The position numbers and the translations under genes are program-made. Of a stretch of DNA of 10,143 bases, positions 1-5,543 are shown piece after piece. A model generated the notes under the pieces. That model was not told the DNA's origin and did not search any database. It saw nothing but the letters and a program-made list of their open reading frames with translations. The stretch is taken from assembly GCA_026786225.1 (NCBI GenBank), contig JAJAYN010000453.1, positions 1 through 10,143 on the forward strand, written 5' to 3'. The DNA comes from Burkholderiales bacterium (GTDB lineage: Bacteria > Pseudomonadota > Gammaproteobacteria > Burkholderiales > Usitatibacteraceae). Position 1 is the first letter of the stretch. Each line of letters opens with the position of its first letter.

Positions 1-641
1 GGACCATGCTTTACGCCAAAGCGCTGCTCGAAGGCCTCTCGGATTTGCCCGAGGGTGACGACGCTGTGCGCGCCGCACTGGAAGCGCGTGCCGCGCTGAT
101 GGGTTGGCCTGCAATGCACACCGCGTTGGCGCAAGTTGATCCAGTCACTGCCGCGCGTCTGAAGCCGACTGACGCGCAACGCATCCAGCGCGCACTGGAA
201 GTATTCGCATTGACTGGTTCAAAGATTTCAGCGTTGCAGACTCGCGCAACCAGCGCATATGATTTTCCATTTAATACACTAAGGATTGGCTTGGTTGCAG
301 GGGAGCGTGCCGCGTTGCACCAACGCATTGCATCGCGCTTTGACGCGATGCTCACAGCGGTGCTGGTCGATGAGGTGCGGTTGCTTCGCGCACGCTATGT
401 GTTGAATGCAGCGCTGCCGTCGATGCGCTGCGTAGGTTATCGCCAGACCTGGCAATACCTTGAGGGCGAAATCGATCATGACAAGCTTCGCGAAACCGGT
501 GTTATCGCTACGCGTCAACTCGCCAAGCGTCAACTCACCTGGCTAAGATCAATGCCAGATTTCCTGGCGGTAGATTGCCTGCGGCCTGACTTGCAGGCAG
601 CAGTTGTGGCGCAAGTTACCCGGTTTCTGGATAAACATTGA
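1..641 (+). CDS. miaA: tRNA dimethylallyltransferase (MiaA), 5'-truncated by window edge
   Basis: MiaA transfers the dimethylallyl group of dimethylallyl diphosphate to N6 of adenosine 37 in tRNAs that read UNN codons; it is cytosolic. The frame is open from the first base, and the visible part begins within the conserved GGTMLY-type segment, so the first internal ATG at 6 is not the start: the N-terminal P-loop and roughly the first third of the protein lie outside the window. Visible family signatures are RIQRALEV (about residues 59-66 counted from that ATG), the segment CVGYRQTWQYLEGE, and the C-terminal TRQLAKRQLTWLRS, which in the family contributes to tRNA binding. The stop is TGA at 639-641. 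It converges on the dodecin gene. The identification is firm; only the missing N-terminus prevents checking the active site. Confidence 0.96.
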   Translation, partial: TMLYAKALLEGLSDLPEGDDAVRAALEARAALMGWPAMHTALAQVDPVTAARLKPTDAQRIQRALEVFALTGSKISALQTRATSAYDFPFNTLRIGLVAGERAALHQRIASRFDAMLTAVLVDEVRLLRARYVLNAALPSMRCVGYRQTWQYLEGEIDHDKLRETGVIATRQLAKRQLTWLRSMPDFLAVDCLRPDLQAAVVAQVTRFLDKH

Positions 642-655
642 GATTCACTTGATCG

Positions 656-687
656 CCACCCGGCCCATTTCTCCGGGACCGGGTTGG
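656..687. terminator. GC-rich hairpin between convergent miaA and dodecin genes
   Basis: The arms 656-663 (CCACCCGG) and 679-687 (CCGGGTTGG) pair over 8 bp with one bulged T, around a 15-base loop. An alternative 5-bp pairing of 659-663 with 673-677 is also possible. It lies between the ends of two convergent genes, so it could stop transcription from either side. There is no U-tract on either strand, so it is not a canonical intrinsic terminator; the placement is the main argument. Confidence 0.35.
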
Positions 688-708
688 CTTTCCATGACGA
701 TGCCTTGC

Positions 709-936
709 TTAGCCCTGGTATTTGAACGAGAGCTTCATCTTCGCGCGAAATGTCATCGCGCCGTCTTTGCCAACTTTGACGTCGAGCTTCGATACTTCCG
801 CTACGCGTACATCGCGTAATGTTTTCGACGCAGATTTGACGGCATTCTTCGCCGCGTCTGCCCACGACACGCTGCTGGTGCCGACAAGTTCGATGGCTTT
901 GTAGAGCGAGGTTTCGTCCTTTGATTTTTTTGCCAT
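709..936 (-). CDS. Dodecin-family small protein lacking the flavin-stacking Trp (calcium-dodecin-like)
   Basis: A 75-residue protein of the dodecin family, small proteins with a beta-alpha-beta-beta fold that assemble as hollow dodecamers. Recognisable elements are LYKAIELVGTSS (residues 11-22), the helix around WADAAKNAVKSASKTL (25-40) and the last strands MTFRAKMKLSFKY (61-73). In flavin-binding dodecins the segment after the helix reads like LRNLDWFEV, with Trp stacking on the flavin. Here it reads LRDVRVAEV (40-48), with Val in the Trp position. That pattern resembles the mycobacterial calcium-dodecin Rv0379 from memory, so flavin storage should not be assumed. The start at 936 is chosen over an upstream ATG at 975 because GGAGGA sits 4 bases before it and family similarity begins just after. 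The gene lies 47 bases downstream of xseA on the same strand and may be cotranscribed with it. The family call is firm; the ligand is unknown. Confidence 0.88.
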   Translation of the reverse strand: MAKKSKDETSLYKAIELVGTSSVSWADAAKNAVKSASKTLRDVRVAEVSKLDVKVGKDGAMTFRAKMKLSFKYQG

Positions 937-940
937 TGTT

Positions 941-946
941 TCCTCC
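941..946 (-). promoter_or_regulatory. Strong Shine-Dalgarno that fixes the dodecin start
   Basis: On the minus strand GGAGGA lies four bases upstream of the ATG at 936-934. It is the best ribosome binding site in the window. It decides in favour of the 75-residue product over the 88-residue extension and suggests high translation. Confidence 0.8.
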
Positions 947-983
947 AGAGTTTTCATTGTGGTTCGGACGGACAAATCTACGC

Positions 984-2408
984 CTAGAGTTCAGGACTGG
1001 CAAGCGGGATAACGCGTACCTCCGCATCGACGTGGCCGCGCGCCAGTCGCACAGCAATGGTGTCGCCGACGCGCACTGCCGCGCTGTCGCGCAGAATCAC
1101 ACCGTTATATTCGACGATGCTGTAGCCGCGTTCGAGCACGCGATCAGGCGCCAACAATTGCAGTGCCTGTGTGAATCCCAGGATGTTGGCGCGGCGGGTC
1201 ACGAGTGCGCGCTGCATCGCCTGTGTGAGCCACGATCTTCGCTGTGCGAGTGCGGATTGATTTCGTGCCAGATCCGGGCGCTGCGCAGACATGCGCTGCT
1301 TCAGTAGCGTGGTTTCAAATATAGCGCGCCCGACCGACGCGACGGCGGCACGGCGTAAGGATGCAGCAGTCCACGCCAGCCTGTCTCGCTCACGATTCAA
1401 ACGTTCCTGCGGCGACACCAGGCGCCGCTGCGCATGATCCACACGCTGATAGGCGTTATCGAGTCTGCGCCGCAAAACCCGCACAAGCGTGGCGCGAACA
1501 GATTGCACATCGGTACGCAATTGCTCGATGTCGGGCGAAATCATTTCCGCTGCCGCCGTTGGCGTCGGTGCACGCTGATCGGCGACAAAGTCGCAAATAG
1601 TAAAGTCGGTCTCGTGGCCCACGCCCGACACAACCGGAATCGATGTGTCGTTCTGAAAGCGGGCGATGCTTCGGGCGACAACCTCCGCGTTGAACGACCA
1701 CAAGTCCTCAATGCTGCCGCCACCGCGACAGACAATGAGAACATCCACCTCGCGACGATGACGTGCAATATCGATAGCCTTCGCAATTTCCTCTGCCGCG
1801 TTCGTGCCTTGCACGGGTGTCGGATAAAGAACGACTGCAATCATCGGTGCGCGACGTCTGAGGGTCGTCAGGACGTCCTGCAATGCGGCCGCCTGCAGCG
1901 ACGTGACGATGCCGATTGCGCGCGGGAATGCCGGCAACACTTGTTTGCGCGTTTCATCAAACAGGCCTTCGCCACCCAGTTTGGCTTTCAATCGTTCGAA
2001 GGCTTCATACAACGCGCCAAGTCCCGCCCGGCGCATACCTTCCACACCGAGCTGGAATTCGCCGCGTGCTTCGTAAAGCGAGGGCAATGCGCGCACATCA
2101 ACCTGCATACCGTTATCGGGCTTGAAGCCGAGCGCCGCTGCGCGGTTGCGAAACATCACGCACCGGACCTGGGAGGCATCGTCTTTCAATACGAAATACC
2201 AGTGCCCACTGGCGGCGCGTATGACGTTCGACAGTTCGCCAGAAACCCACAACAAATCAAACTTGGCCTCAATGAGGTTGCGCGCGCGCCGATTCAGCTC
2301 GCTGACTGAAATGGGCGTCGAGTCGCCGAAACGGACCGGCACGGGTGCGATTTGTGCGTCATCGACGTCAAAATTCAGCGGGGATTGATCAGGCGGCTTG
2401 CTGGGCAT
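984..2408 (-). CDS. xseA: Exodeoxyribonuclease VII large subunit (XseA)
   Basis: Large catalytic subunit of exonuclease VII, which degrades single-stranded DNA from both ends to oligonucleotides and acts with several copies of XseB (not in this window). At 474 residues it is typical of the family. Order: an N-terminal OB-fold (about 32-130, with ISVSELNRRARNLIE and WVSGELSN), the nuclease domain (about 140-290), a long charged coiled-coil-like region (about 293-410) that in the family carries XseB, and a C-terminal segment with VLERGYSIV. The conserved nuclease positions reported for E. coli XseA (Asp, Arg, His, Asp) correspond to D178 in LQDVLTTLRRRAP, R228 in CRGGGSIEDLWSFN, and H265 and D268 in SGVGHETDFT. 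Cys227 stands where Gly is common. The ATG at 2408 has no strong Shine-Dalgarno; a GGTGG about 15 bases upstream is poorly spaced. It is probably expressed from its own promoter in the divergent region upstream. Confidence 0.97.
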   Translation of the reverse strand: MPSKPPDQSPLNFDVDDAQIAPVPVRFGDSTPISVSELNRRARNLIEAKFDLLWVSGELSNVIRAASGHWYFVLKDDASQVRCVMFRNRAAALGFKPDNGMQVDVRALPSLYEARGEFQLGVEGMRRAGLGALYEAFERLKAKLGGEGLFDETRKQVLPAFPRAIGIVTSLQAAALQDVLTTLRRRAPMIAVVLYPTPVQGTNAAEEIAKAIDIARHRREVDVLIVCRGGGSIEDLWSFNAEVVARSIARFQNDTSIPVVSGVGHETDFTICDFVADQRAPTPTAAAEMISPDIEQLRTDVQSVRATLVRVLRRRLDNAYQRVDHAQRRLVSPQERLNRERDRLAWTAASLRRAAVASVGRAIFETTLLKQRMSAQRPDLARNQSALAQRRSWLTQAMQRALVTRRANILGFTQALQLLAPDRVLERGYSIVEYNGVILRDSAAVRVGDTIAVRLARGHVDAEVRVIPLASPEL

Positions 2409-2497
2409 GGCGAGATGCTACCACCGGGCCGGACACTTCGTGACCAGCAGTGCGGTCGCTTCAATTGCCATGCGGGTGCCAAGGGTGGCAAATGCAT

Positions 2498-2526
2498 AAG
2501 CTATTGAAAACATGGGGAGTTATCAA
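2498..2526 (-). promoter_or_regulatory. Candidate sigma70 promoter for xseA
   Basis: On the minus strand a -35-like TTGATA (2526-2521, five of six matches) is followed after exactly 17 bases by TAGCTT (2503-2498, three of six). Transcription would begin near 2491, giving a leader of about 80 bases before xseA. The -35 and spacing are good and the -10 is poor, so this is only a candidate. Confidence 0.33.
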
Positions 2527-2536
2527 CGCGCAATTT

Positions 2537-2565
2537 TTGAGCGGTTAAGAAAAAAGCGTTACAGT
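2537..2565 (+). promoter_or_regulatory. Candidate plus-strand promoter with no obvious gene behind it
   Basis: TTGAGC (2537-2542) and TACAGT (2560-2565) are separated by 17 bases and each matches four of six consensus positions. It sits in the most AT-rich part of the intergenic region, back to back with the candidate xseA promoter. A transcript from about 2572 would run through the DnaA-box pair and reach the terminator-like hairpin at 2787-2835. It could instead contribute to exbB if that hairpin is read through. Confidence 0.3.
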
Positions 2566-2605
2566 TTCATGACTTAGCATCACTCACCGTTGGCAACCCA
2601 CAGAG

Positions 2606-2628
2606 TTATCCACAAGGTTTGTGGATGA
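2606..2628. promoter_or_regulatory. Inverted pair of DnaA boxes
   Basis: TTATCCACA at 2606-2614 is a perfect match to the strong DnaA box consensus TTATNCACA. On the opposite strand 2628-2620 reads TCATCCACA, one base away from it. Together they form a perfect 8-bp inverted repeat (2608-2615 with 2619-2626) around a 3-base centre. The preceding 80 bases are rich in A+T. No replication gene (dnaA, dnaN, parA, gidA) is visible, so this is not a recognised chromosomal origin; a DnaA-regulated promoter or DnaA-titration site fits better. The same repeat could also fold as a short RNA hairpin. Confidence 0.5.
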
Positions 2629-2747
2629 ATTATGGAAACCCGGCTACCGCCGTTTACTGGCGCGGACCTCGGCCAGAAGACCGCGTCAATACTCGCGTTT
2701 GGCCACGTTCAGGTTGCACAATTACGACGTAAGCTGGTGCATGTTGC

Positions 2748-2771
2748 GTTGCGACATCGCCATATCGCAAC
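2748..2771. repeat. Dyad symmetry element in intergenic region
   Basis: GTTGCGA (2748-2754) is perfectly repeated in inverted orientation as TCGCAAC (2765-2771), and two more pairs form inside after one mismatch. It could be an operator or an RNA stem in a transcript crossing this region. Nothing in the sequence identifies a binding protein. Confidence 0.35.
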
Positions 2772-2786
2772 TGAACGACCAATGAA

Positions 2787-2835
2787 AAGACGCTGTCGTC
2801 GCATCGTCATGTGTTGGCTCATGCGACAGCGTTTT
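2787..2835. terminator. Strong terminator-like hairpin with no gene immediately upstream
   Basis: CGCTGTCG (2791-2798) pairs with CGACAGCG (2824-2831). The stem continues with CAT/ATG (2802-2804 with 2821-2823) after a 3-base bulge, and the loop is 16 bases. AAAA precedes the left arm (2785-2788) and TTTT follows the right arm (2832-2835), so the structure has intrinsic-terminator form on both strands. There is no gene ending just before it on the plus strand, which makes it an orphan; it may end a short noncoding transcript or insulate exbB from upstream transcription. Confidence 0.55.
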
Positions 2836-2860
2836 GCGTGGTGTAGACTGCACTCGCCTC

Positions 2861-2890
2861 TTGTGAAACCCGCACCGCTTACGCTAAAGT
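2861..2890 (+). promoter_or_regulatory. Candidate promoter of the exbB-exbD-lpxK run
   Basis: TTGTGA (2861-2866) and TAAAGT (2885-2890) are 18 bases apart, each with four of six consensus matches. A start near 2897 would give a leader of about 76 bases before exbB. It is the best candidate between the upstream terminator-like hairpin and exbB. Confidence 0.35.
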
Positions 2891-2895
2891 GCGGG
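2869..2895. repeat. Inverted repeat overlapping the candidate exbB promoter
   Basis: CCCGCAC (2869-2875) and GTGCGGG (2889-2895) are perfect 7-bp inverted arms around 13 bases. The arms fall in the spacer and across the end of the proposed -10 element, the position expected for an operator that blocks polymerase. It would also fold as a GC-rich hairpin, but no U-tract follows. Confidence 0.35.
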
Positions 2896-2972
2896 CACAT
2901 CCGGCGGAAGTGCCATGCATTTGATGAGGATTTCTCATCGGCGAACCGTCAACGTAAATCCGGGAGTTTCGT

Positions 2973-3575
2973 TTGCTTTCAATCATCCAGGCCGCAGGTT
3001 GGCCCATCTGGTTCATCATCCTTTGTTCCGTCATTTGTGTGGCCATTATCGGTGAACGTTTCTGGACGCTACGCCGAAGCTCGGTGCTCCCGCCTTCGTT
3101 GTTTCAGGACACGGTACAGGCGTTTCGCGCGGCCGGGGCGACCCCGGAACTCGTGTCGAAGCTGAACGACAATTCGCTGCTGGGTAGAGTATTTGCTGCC
3201 GGTGTCGCCAACGTGAAAAGCACGCGCGAAGTGATGAAGGAGTCGATGGAAGAAGCTGGTCGTGCCGCGATGGTCGACATGGAACGCTTTCTGAACGGTT
3301 TGGGTACGATCGCGACTGTCGCGCCTCTACTGGGTTTGTTCGGTACTGTCATCGGCATGATCGATATCTTTGGCGCGTCCGGCGCACAGGGTGCCAACCC
3401 GGCCCTGCTCGCACACGGCATATCCGTGGCGCTTTACAACACCGCAGGCGGTATCGCGGTGGCGATCCCGGCGCTTATTTTCTACCGCCATTTTCGCAGT
3501 AAGGTCGACGTGATGGTGGTCGACATGGAACAGCAAGGTATCCGTCTGGTTGAGACATTGCACGGGGATCGTTAG
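2973..3575 (+). CDS. exbB: MotA/TolQ/ExbB-family proton channel protein (ExbB-like), TTG start
   Basis: Inner-membrane subunit that with ExbD forms a proton-driven motor which usually energises a periplasmic-spanning partner (TonB or a Tol-like protein). The 200-residue protein has three hydrophobic segments at about 9-29, 110-133 and 150-172, with the large cytoplasmic domain between the first and second, as in ExbB/TolQ. The family pore segments LLGLFGTVIGMI (119-130, T125) and LYNTAGGIAVAIPA (154-167, T157) are intact. The frame has an in-frame stop at 2955-2957 and no ATG or GTG before the family-typical N-terminus LSIIQAAGWPIW. The TTG at 2973 is therefore the start, supported by GGGAG at 2962-2966. 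The partner is not encoded in the window, so ExbB versus TolQ function cannot be told apart. Its neighbours are lipid A genes. Confidence 0.93.
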   Translation: MLSIIQAAGWPIWFIILCSVICVAIIGERFWTLRRSSVLPPSLFQDTVQAFRAAGATPELVSKLNDNSLLGRVFAAGVANVKSTREVMKESMEEAGRAAMVDMERFLNGLGTIATVAPLLGLFGTVIGMIDIFGASGAQGANPALLAHGISVALYNTAGGIAVAIPALIFYRHFRSKVDVMVVDMEQQGIRLVETLHGDR

Positions 3576-3624
3576 TGGTCTGCCTGGCAAATATCGGAAC
3601 ATGAAACGGCGTCTTTTTCCGCAT

Positions 3625-3666
3625 GGCGGCATTGCTCGTCGTTGCCATACTCGATGCTATGCCGCC
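3625..3666 (+). repeat. Hairpin in the 162-base gap between exbB and exbD
   Basis: GGCGGCAT (3625-3632) and ATGCCGCC (3659-3666) are perfect 8-bp inverted arms. The gap 3576-3737 holds no convincing gene: overlapping open frames of 60-80 codons run into exbD out of frame and resemble nothing I know. The structure could be an mRNA processing or stability element, or the trace of an inserted repeat. No U-tract follows, so it is not an intrinsic terminator. Confidence 0.45.
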
Positions 3667-3737
3667 TCCTCACGTGTTGCCCGGCGAACAAATCCGTCCG
3701 TTTCATTTTGTCCCACACTTTGCGAAGCTAACCACCA

Positions 3738-4169
3738 ATGAACTTCAAGAAGGGCAGAAAACGCGAAGAGCCAGAGATCAACTTCATCCCGCTGATCGAT
3801 CTGCTGCTGGTCATCCTCATCTTCCTGATGGTGACAACGACCTATTCCAAATATGCTGAATTGCAAATCAATCTGCCGGAAGCCAGCGCAGAAAAAGCGC
3901 CGGACCGTCCGCAAGTAATCAATATCGGCGTGGACAATAGCGGCAAGTACGCGGTCAACAATACGCCGGTGGCGTTTAACAGCGTGGAAGCGTTTTCAAA
4001 TGTGCTACGCGAAACGGCTGCGGCTACGAGTATGAAGGATCCAGTGATTGCCATCGGTGCAGATGCAGGTGCCTCGCATCAGGCAGTGGTCAATATCATG
4101 GAAGCCGCGCGACTCGTCGGCTTTACCAAAATATCCTTTACCACACAGGCAAAAGCGGCCGGTAAGTAG
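3738..4169 (+). CDS. exbD: ExbD/TolR-family biopolymer transport protein
   Basis: Single-pass inner-membrane partner of ExbB that carries the proton-accepting residue of the motor. The 143-residue protein has a short basic cytoplasmic N-terminus (KKGRKRE), one membrane segment at about 17-35 and a periplasmic domain. The essential membrane aspartate is D21 in INFIPLIDLLLVILIFLMV, equivalent by position to the catalytic Asp of ExbD/TolR. The periplasmic part has the usual NIGVDNSGKYAVNNTPV and VIAIGADAGASHQAVVNIM pattern. The ATG at 3738 has only a weak GAAG upstream but matches the family N-terminus well. It is separated from exbB by 162 bases, more than is usual for this pair, and is followed closely by lpxK. 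Confidence 0.94.
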   Translation: MNFKKGRKREEPEINFIPLIDLLLVILIFLMVTTTYSKYAELQINLPEASAEKAPDRPQVINIGVDNSGKYAVNNTPVAFNSVEAFSNVLRETAAATSMKDPVIAIGADAGASHQAVVNIMEAARLVGFTKISFTTQAKAAGK

Positions 4170-4170
4170 C

Positions 4171-4239
4171 GGCTTATCCGCGCTTACCCGCGTTTGTCTG
4201 CGCCTACTTTTTTTAAGATGGAAGCCTGGCTTACCCGCG
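4171..4239 (+). repeat. Degenerate 10-base direct repeats at the exbD-lpxK junction
   Basis: Three successive 10-base blocks at 4171-4200 (GGCTTATCCG, CGCTTACCCG, CGTTTGTCTG) resemble one another. The 11-mer GCTTACCCGCG occurs at 4182-4192 and again at 4229-4239 inside lpxK. It looks like slippage or a small duplication that lengthened the junction and the lpxK 5' end. No function is implied. Confidence 0.35.
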
Positions 4240-5249
4240 AGTGGCAGCGCACCAGCCCTTGGCAAATCCTTTTGCGGCCGGTTTCATGGTTGTATCGGTT
4301 GCTGATCGCGATCCGCCGCCTCGCATTCCGTACCGGCTTTTTGAAGTCTCACGCCATCGGTGTGCCCGTCATCATTGTCGGCAATGTTACTGTCGGCGGG
4401 ACCGGCAAGACGCCACTGGTATTGGCATTGGTAGAAGCATTGACGAAACGCGATTTGCATTGCGGGATTGTGACGCGCGGGTATCTTCGCGGCGCAGAGG
4501 CAATCGCAGCGAACGTGATCCACGTAGTGCCTGCGAACGGCCAACATCCCGTTTCAGGTGACGAGGCGACACTGCTTGCGCGTCGATCGGGTGTTCCCGT
4601 CTATGCAGGTGCCGACCGGGTCGAGGTGGCGCGAACGTTGCGGCGCAGTCACCCCGAGGTTGATGTGATCATTGGCGATGATGGCTTGCAGCACTATGCC
4701 TTGCGTCGCGATATTGAAATCTGCGTGGTCGACAGCGCGCGCGGCATGGGCAACGGGGAACTGCTTCCTGCAGGACCAATGCGAGAACCGGCAGCCAGAA
4801 TAAACGCGGTAAGCGCTGTCGTTTTCAACGGCAAAGGCGGTCATGCAGCCCACAATATTGCAGCAATACCCACCTTTGAAATGGTGCTCGCGAATGAGCT
4901 TTTTATCAATTTGAAAACGGACCAATGCATCGACGCGCGGACTGCGCTTGACGTCTTTCATGGGAGGCGCCTGCACGCATTGGCAGGGACGGGCCATCCA
5001 CAGCGATTCTTCTCGCATCTGGCCGGACTGGGTTTCGCACCATCGGTCACCCAACCTTTTCCGGATCACCATCGTTATCGGGCAATAGATATGCCAGGAC
5101 CGGGCGCTGACATTATTCTGATGACTGAAAAGGACGCGGTAAAATGCGGCTCGTTTGCCGATGAACGAATGTGGTTTATGCGCATCGACGCCGTGTTGCC
5201 GGATGGACTCATCGATTTCGTCATAAATAAACTTAGAGCTTGTGTGTGA
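4218..5249 (+). CDS. lpxK: Tetraacyldisaccharide 4'-kinase (LpxK)
   Basis: LpxK phosphorylates the 4' position of tetraacyldisaccharide 1-phosphate to make lipid IVA, the sixth step of lipid A synthesis, at the inner face of the inner membrane. An amphipathic N-terminus (EAWLTREWQ to about residue 40) precedes the Walker A segment GNVTVGGTGKTP (55-66). Other family signatures are GDEATLLARRSGVPV (114-128), DDGLQHYALRRD (from 154), LLPAGPMREP, FPDHHRY, and the C-terminal ILMTEKDAVKC. I chose the ATG at 4218 (343 residues), matching where family similarity begins. A TTG at 4194 would add eight residues, and neither start has a clear ribosome site. The sequence between exbD and lpxK is only about 50 bases, so cotranscription is likely. 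Function is firm; the start is not. Confidence 0.95.
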   Translation: MEAWLTREWQRTSPWQILLRPVSWLYRLLIAIRRLAFRTGFLKSHAIGVPVIIVGNVTVGGTGKTPLVLALVEALTKRDLHCGIVTRGYLRGAEAIAANVIHVVPANGQHPVSGDEATLLARRSGVPVYAGADRVEVARTLRRSHPEVDVIIGDDGLQHYALRRDIEICVVDSARGMGNGELLPAGPMREPAARINAVSAVVFNGKGGHAAHNIAAIPTFEMVLANELFINLKTDQCIDARTALDVFHGRRLHALAGTGHPQRFFSHLAGLGFAPSVTQPFPDHHRYRAIDMPGPGADIILMTEKDAVKCGSFADERMWFMRIDAVLPDGLIDFVINKLRACV

Positions 5250-5318
5250 ATAGGCTGCGCCCAGCCATGCTGACGCGGACTATTTGCGGAGAAGCTCGTA
5301 AACCCAGAAAGCCAGCCC

Positions 5319-5507
5319 ATGTCACTCGATCCCAAACTTCTTGAAATACTCGTTTGCCCGGTCACCAAGGGACCACTGACAATGTCGGCTGACAAGACCG
5401 AACTCATCTCGTATTCGGCGCGGCTGGCGTATCCGATCCGCGACGGGATTCCCGTCATGCTGGCAGACGAGGCACGAGAGTTGAAAGCCGAAGAAGTGCG
5501 TGGCTAG
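5319..5507 (+). CDS. ycaR: UPF0434/Trm112-like small protein (YcaR)
   Basis: A 62-residue member of the UPF0434 (YcaR, Trm112p-like) family, found between lpxK and kdsB in many proteobacteria. Its biochemical role in bacteria is not settled; eukaryotic Trm112 activates methyltransferases. The signatures LLEILVCPVTKGPL (7-20) and LAYPIRDGIPVML (36-48) are intact. Only one cysteine remains in the N-terminal CPxxKG turn (C13, with Thr where Zn-ribbon relatives have the second Cys) and the protein has no other Cys, so zinc binding through this motif is not expected. The gene follows lpxK after 69 bases and precedes kdsB by 36. No strong ribosome site is visible. The family call is firm; function is unknown. 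Confidence 0.92.
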   Translation: MSLDPKLLEILVCPVTKGPLTMSADKTELISYSARLAYPIRDGIPVMLADEARELKAEEVRG

Positions 5508-5525
5508 GCGATTCAGTCGTAGCCA
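5501..5525 (+). repeat. Small hairpin between ycaR stop and kdsB ribosome site
   Basis: TGGCTA (5501-5506, including most of the ycaR stop codon) pairs with TAGCCA (5520-5525) around 13 bases. It ends four bases before the kdsB GGAG at 5530-5533, so it could influence translation re-initiation. A 6-bp stem is weak evidence. Confidence 0.25.
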
Positions 5526-5543
5526 GGCCGGAGCGATTTAACG

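Noticed and set aside
937..975. 13-residue N-terminal extension of the dodecin from ATG 975
   Set aside because: The extension would span the strong GGAGGA site that serves the ATG at 936, and dodecins start close to the first strand.
530..1057. A 175-codon minus-strand frame over the dodecin gene
   Set aside because: It overlaps the dodecin, xseA and miaA ends in another frame and has no recognisable motif.
1434..2309. A 291-codon plus-strand frame opposite xseA
   Set aside because: It is wholly antisense to a conserved nuclease gene with intact motifs; the product looks like the complement of XseA coding sequence.
2500..2640. A chromosomal or plasmid replication origin
   Set aside because: There are only two good DnaA boxes, no iterated 13-mers, and no dnaA, dnaN, gidA, par or rep gene nearby.
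2632..3165. A 177-codon plus-strand frame starting just after the DnaA-box pair
   Set aside because: It runs through the terminator-like hairpin and overlaps exbB out of frame by nearly 200 bases, has no real ribosome site, and its Arg/Cys/His-rich product resembles no family I know.
3623..3859. A 78-codon frame in the exbB-exbD gap with a hydrophobic start
   Set aside because: It begins inside the hairpin arm, lacks a ribosome site, and overlaps exbD out of frame for about 120 bases.
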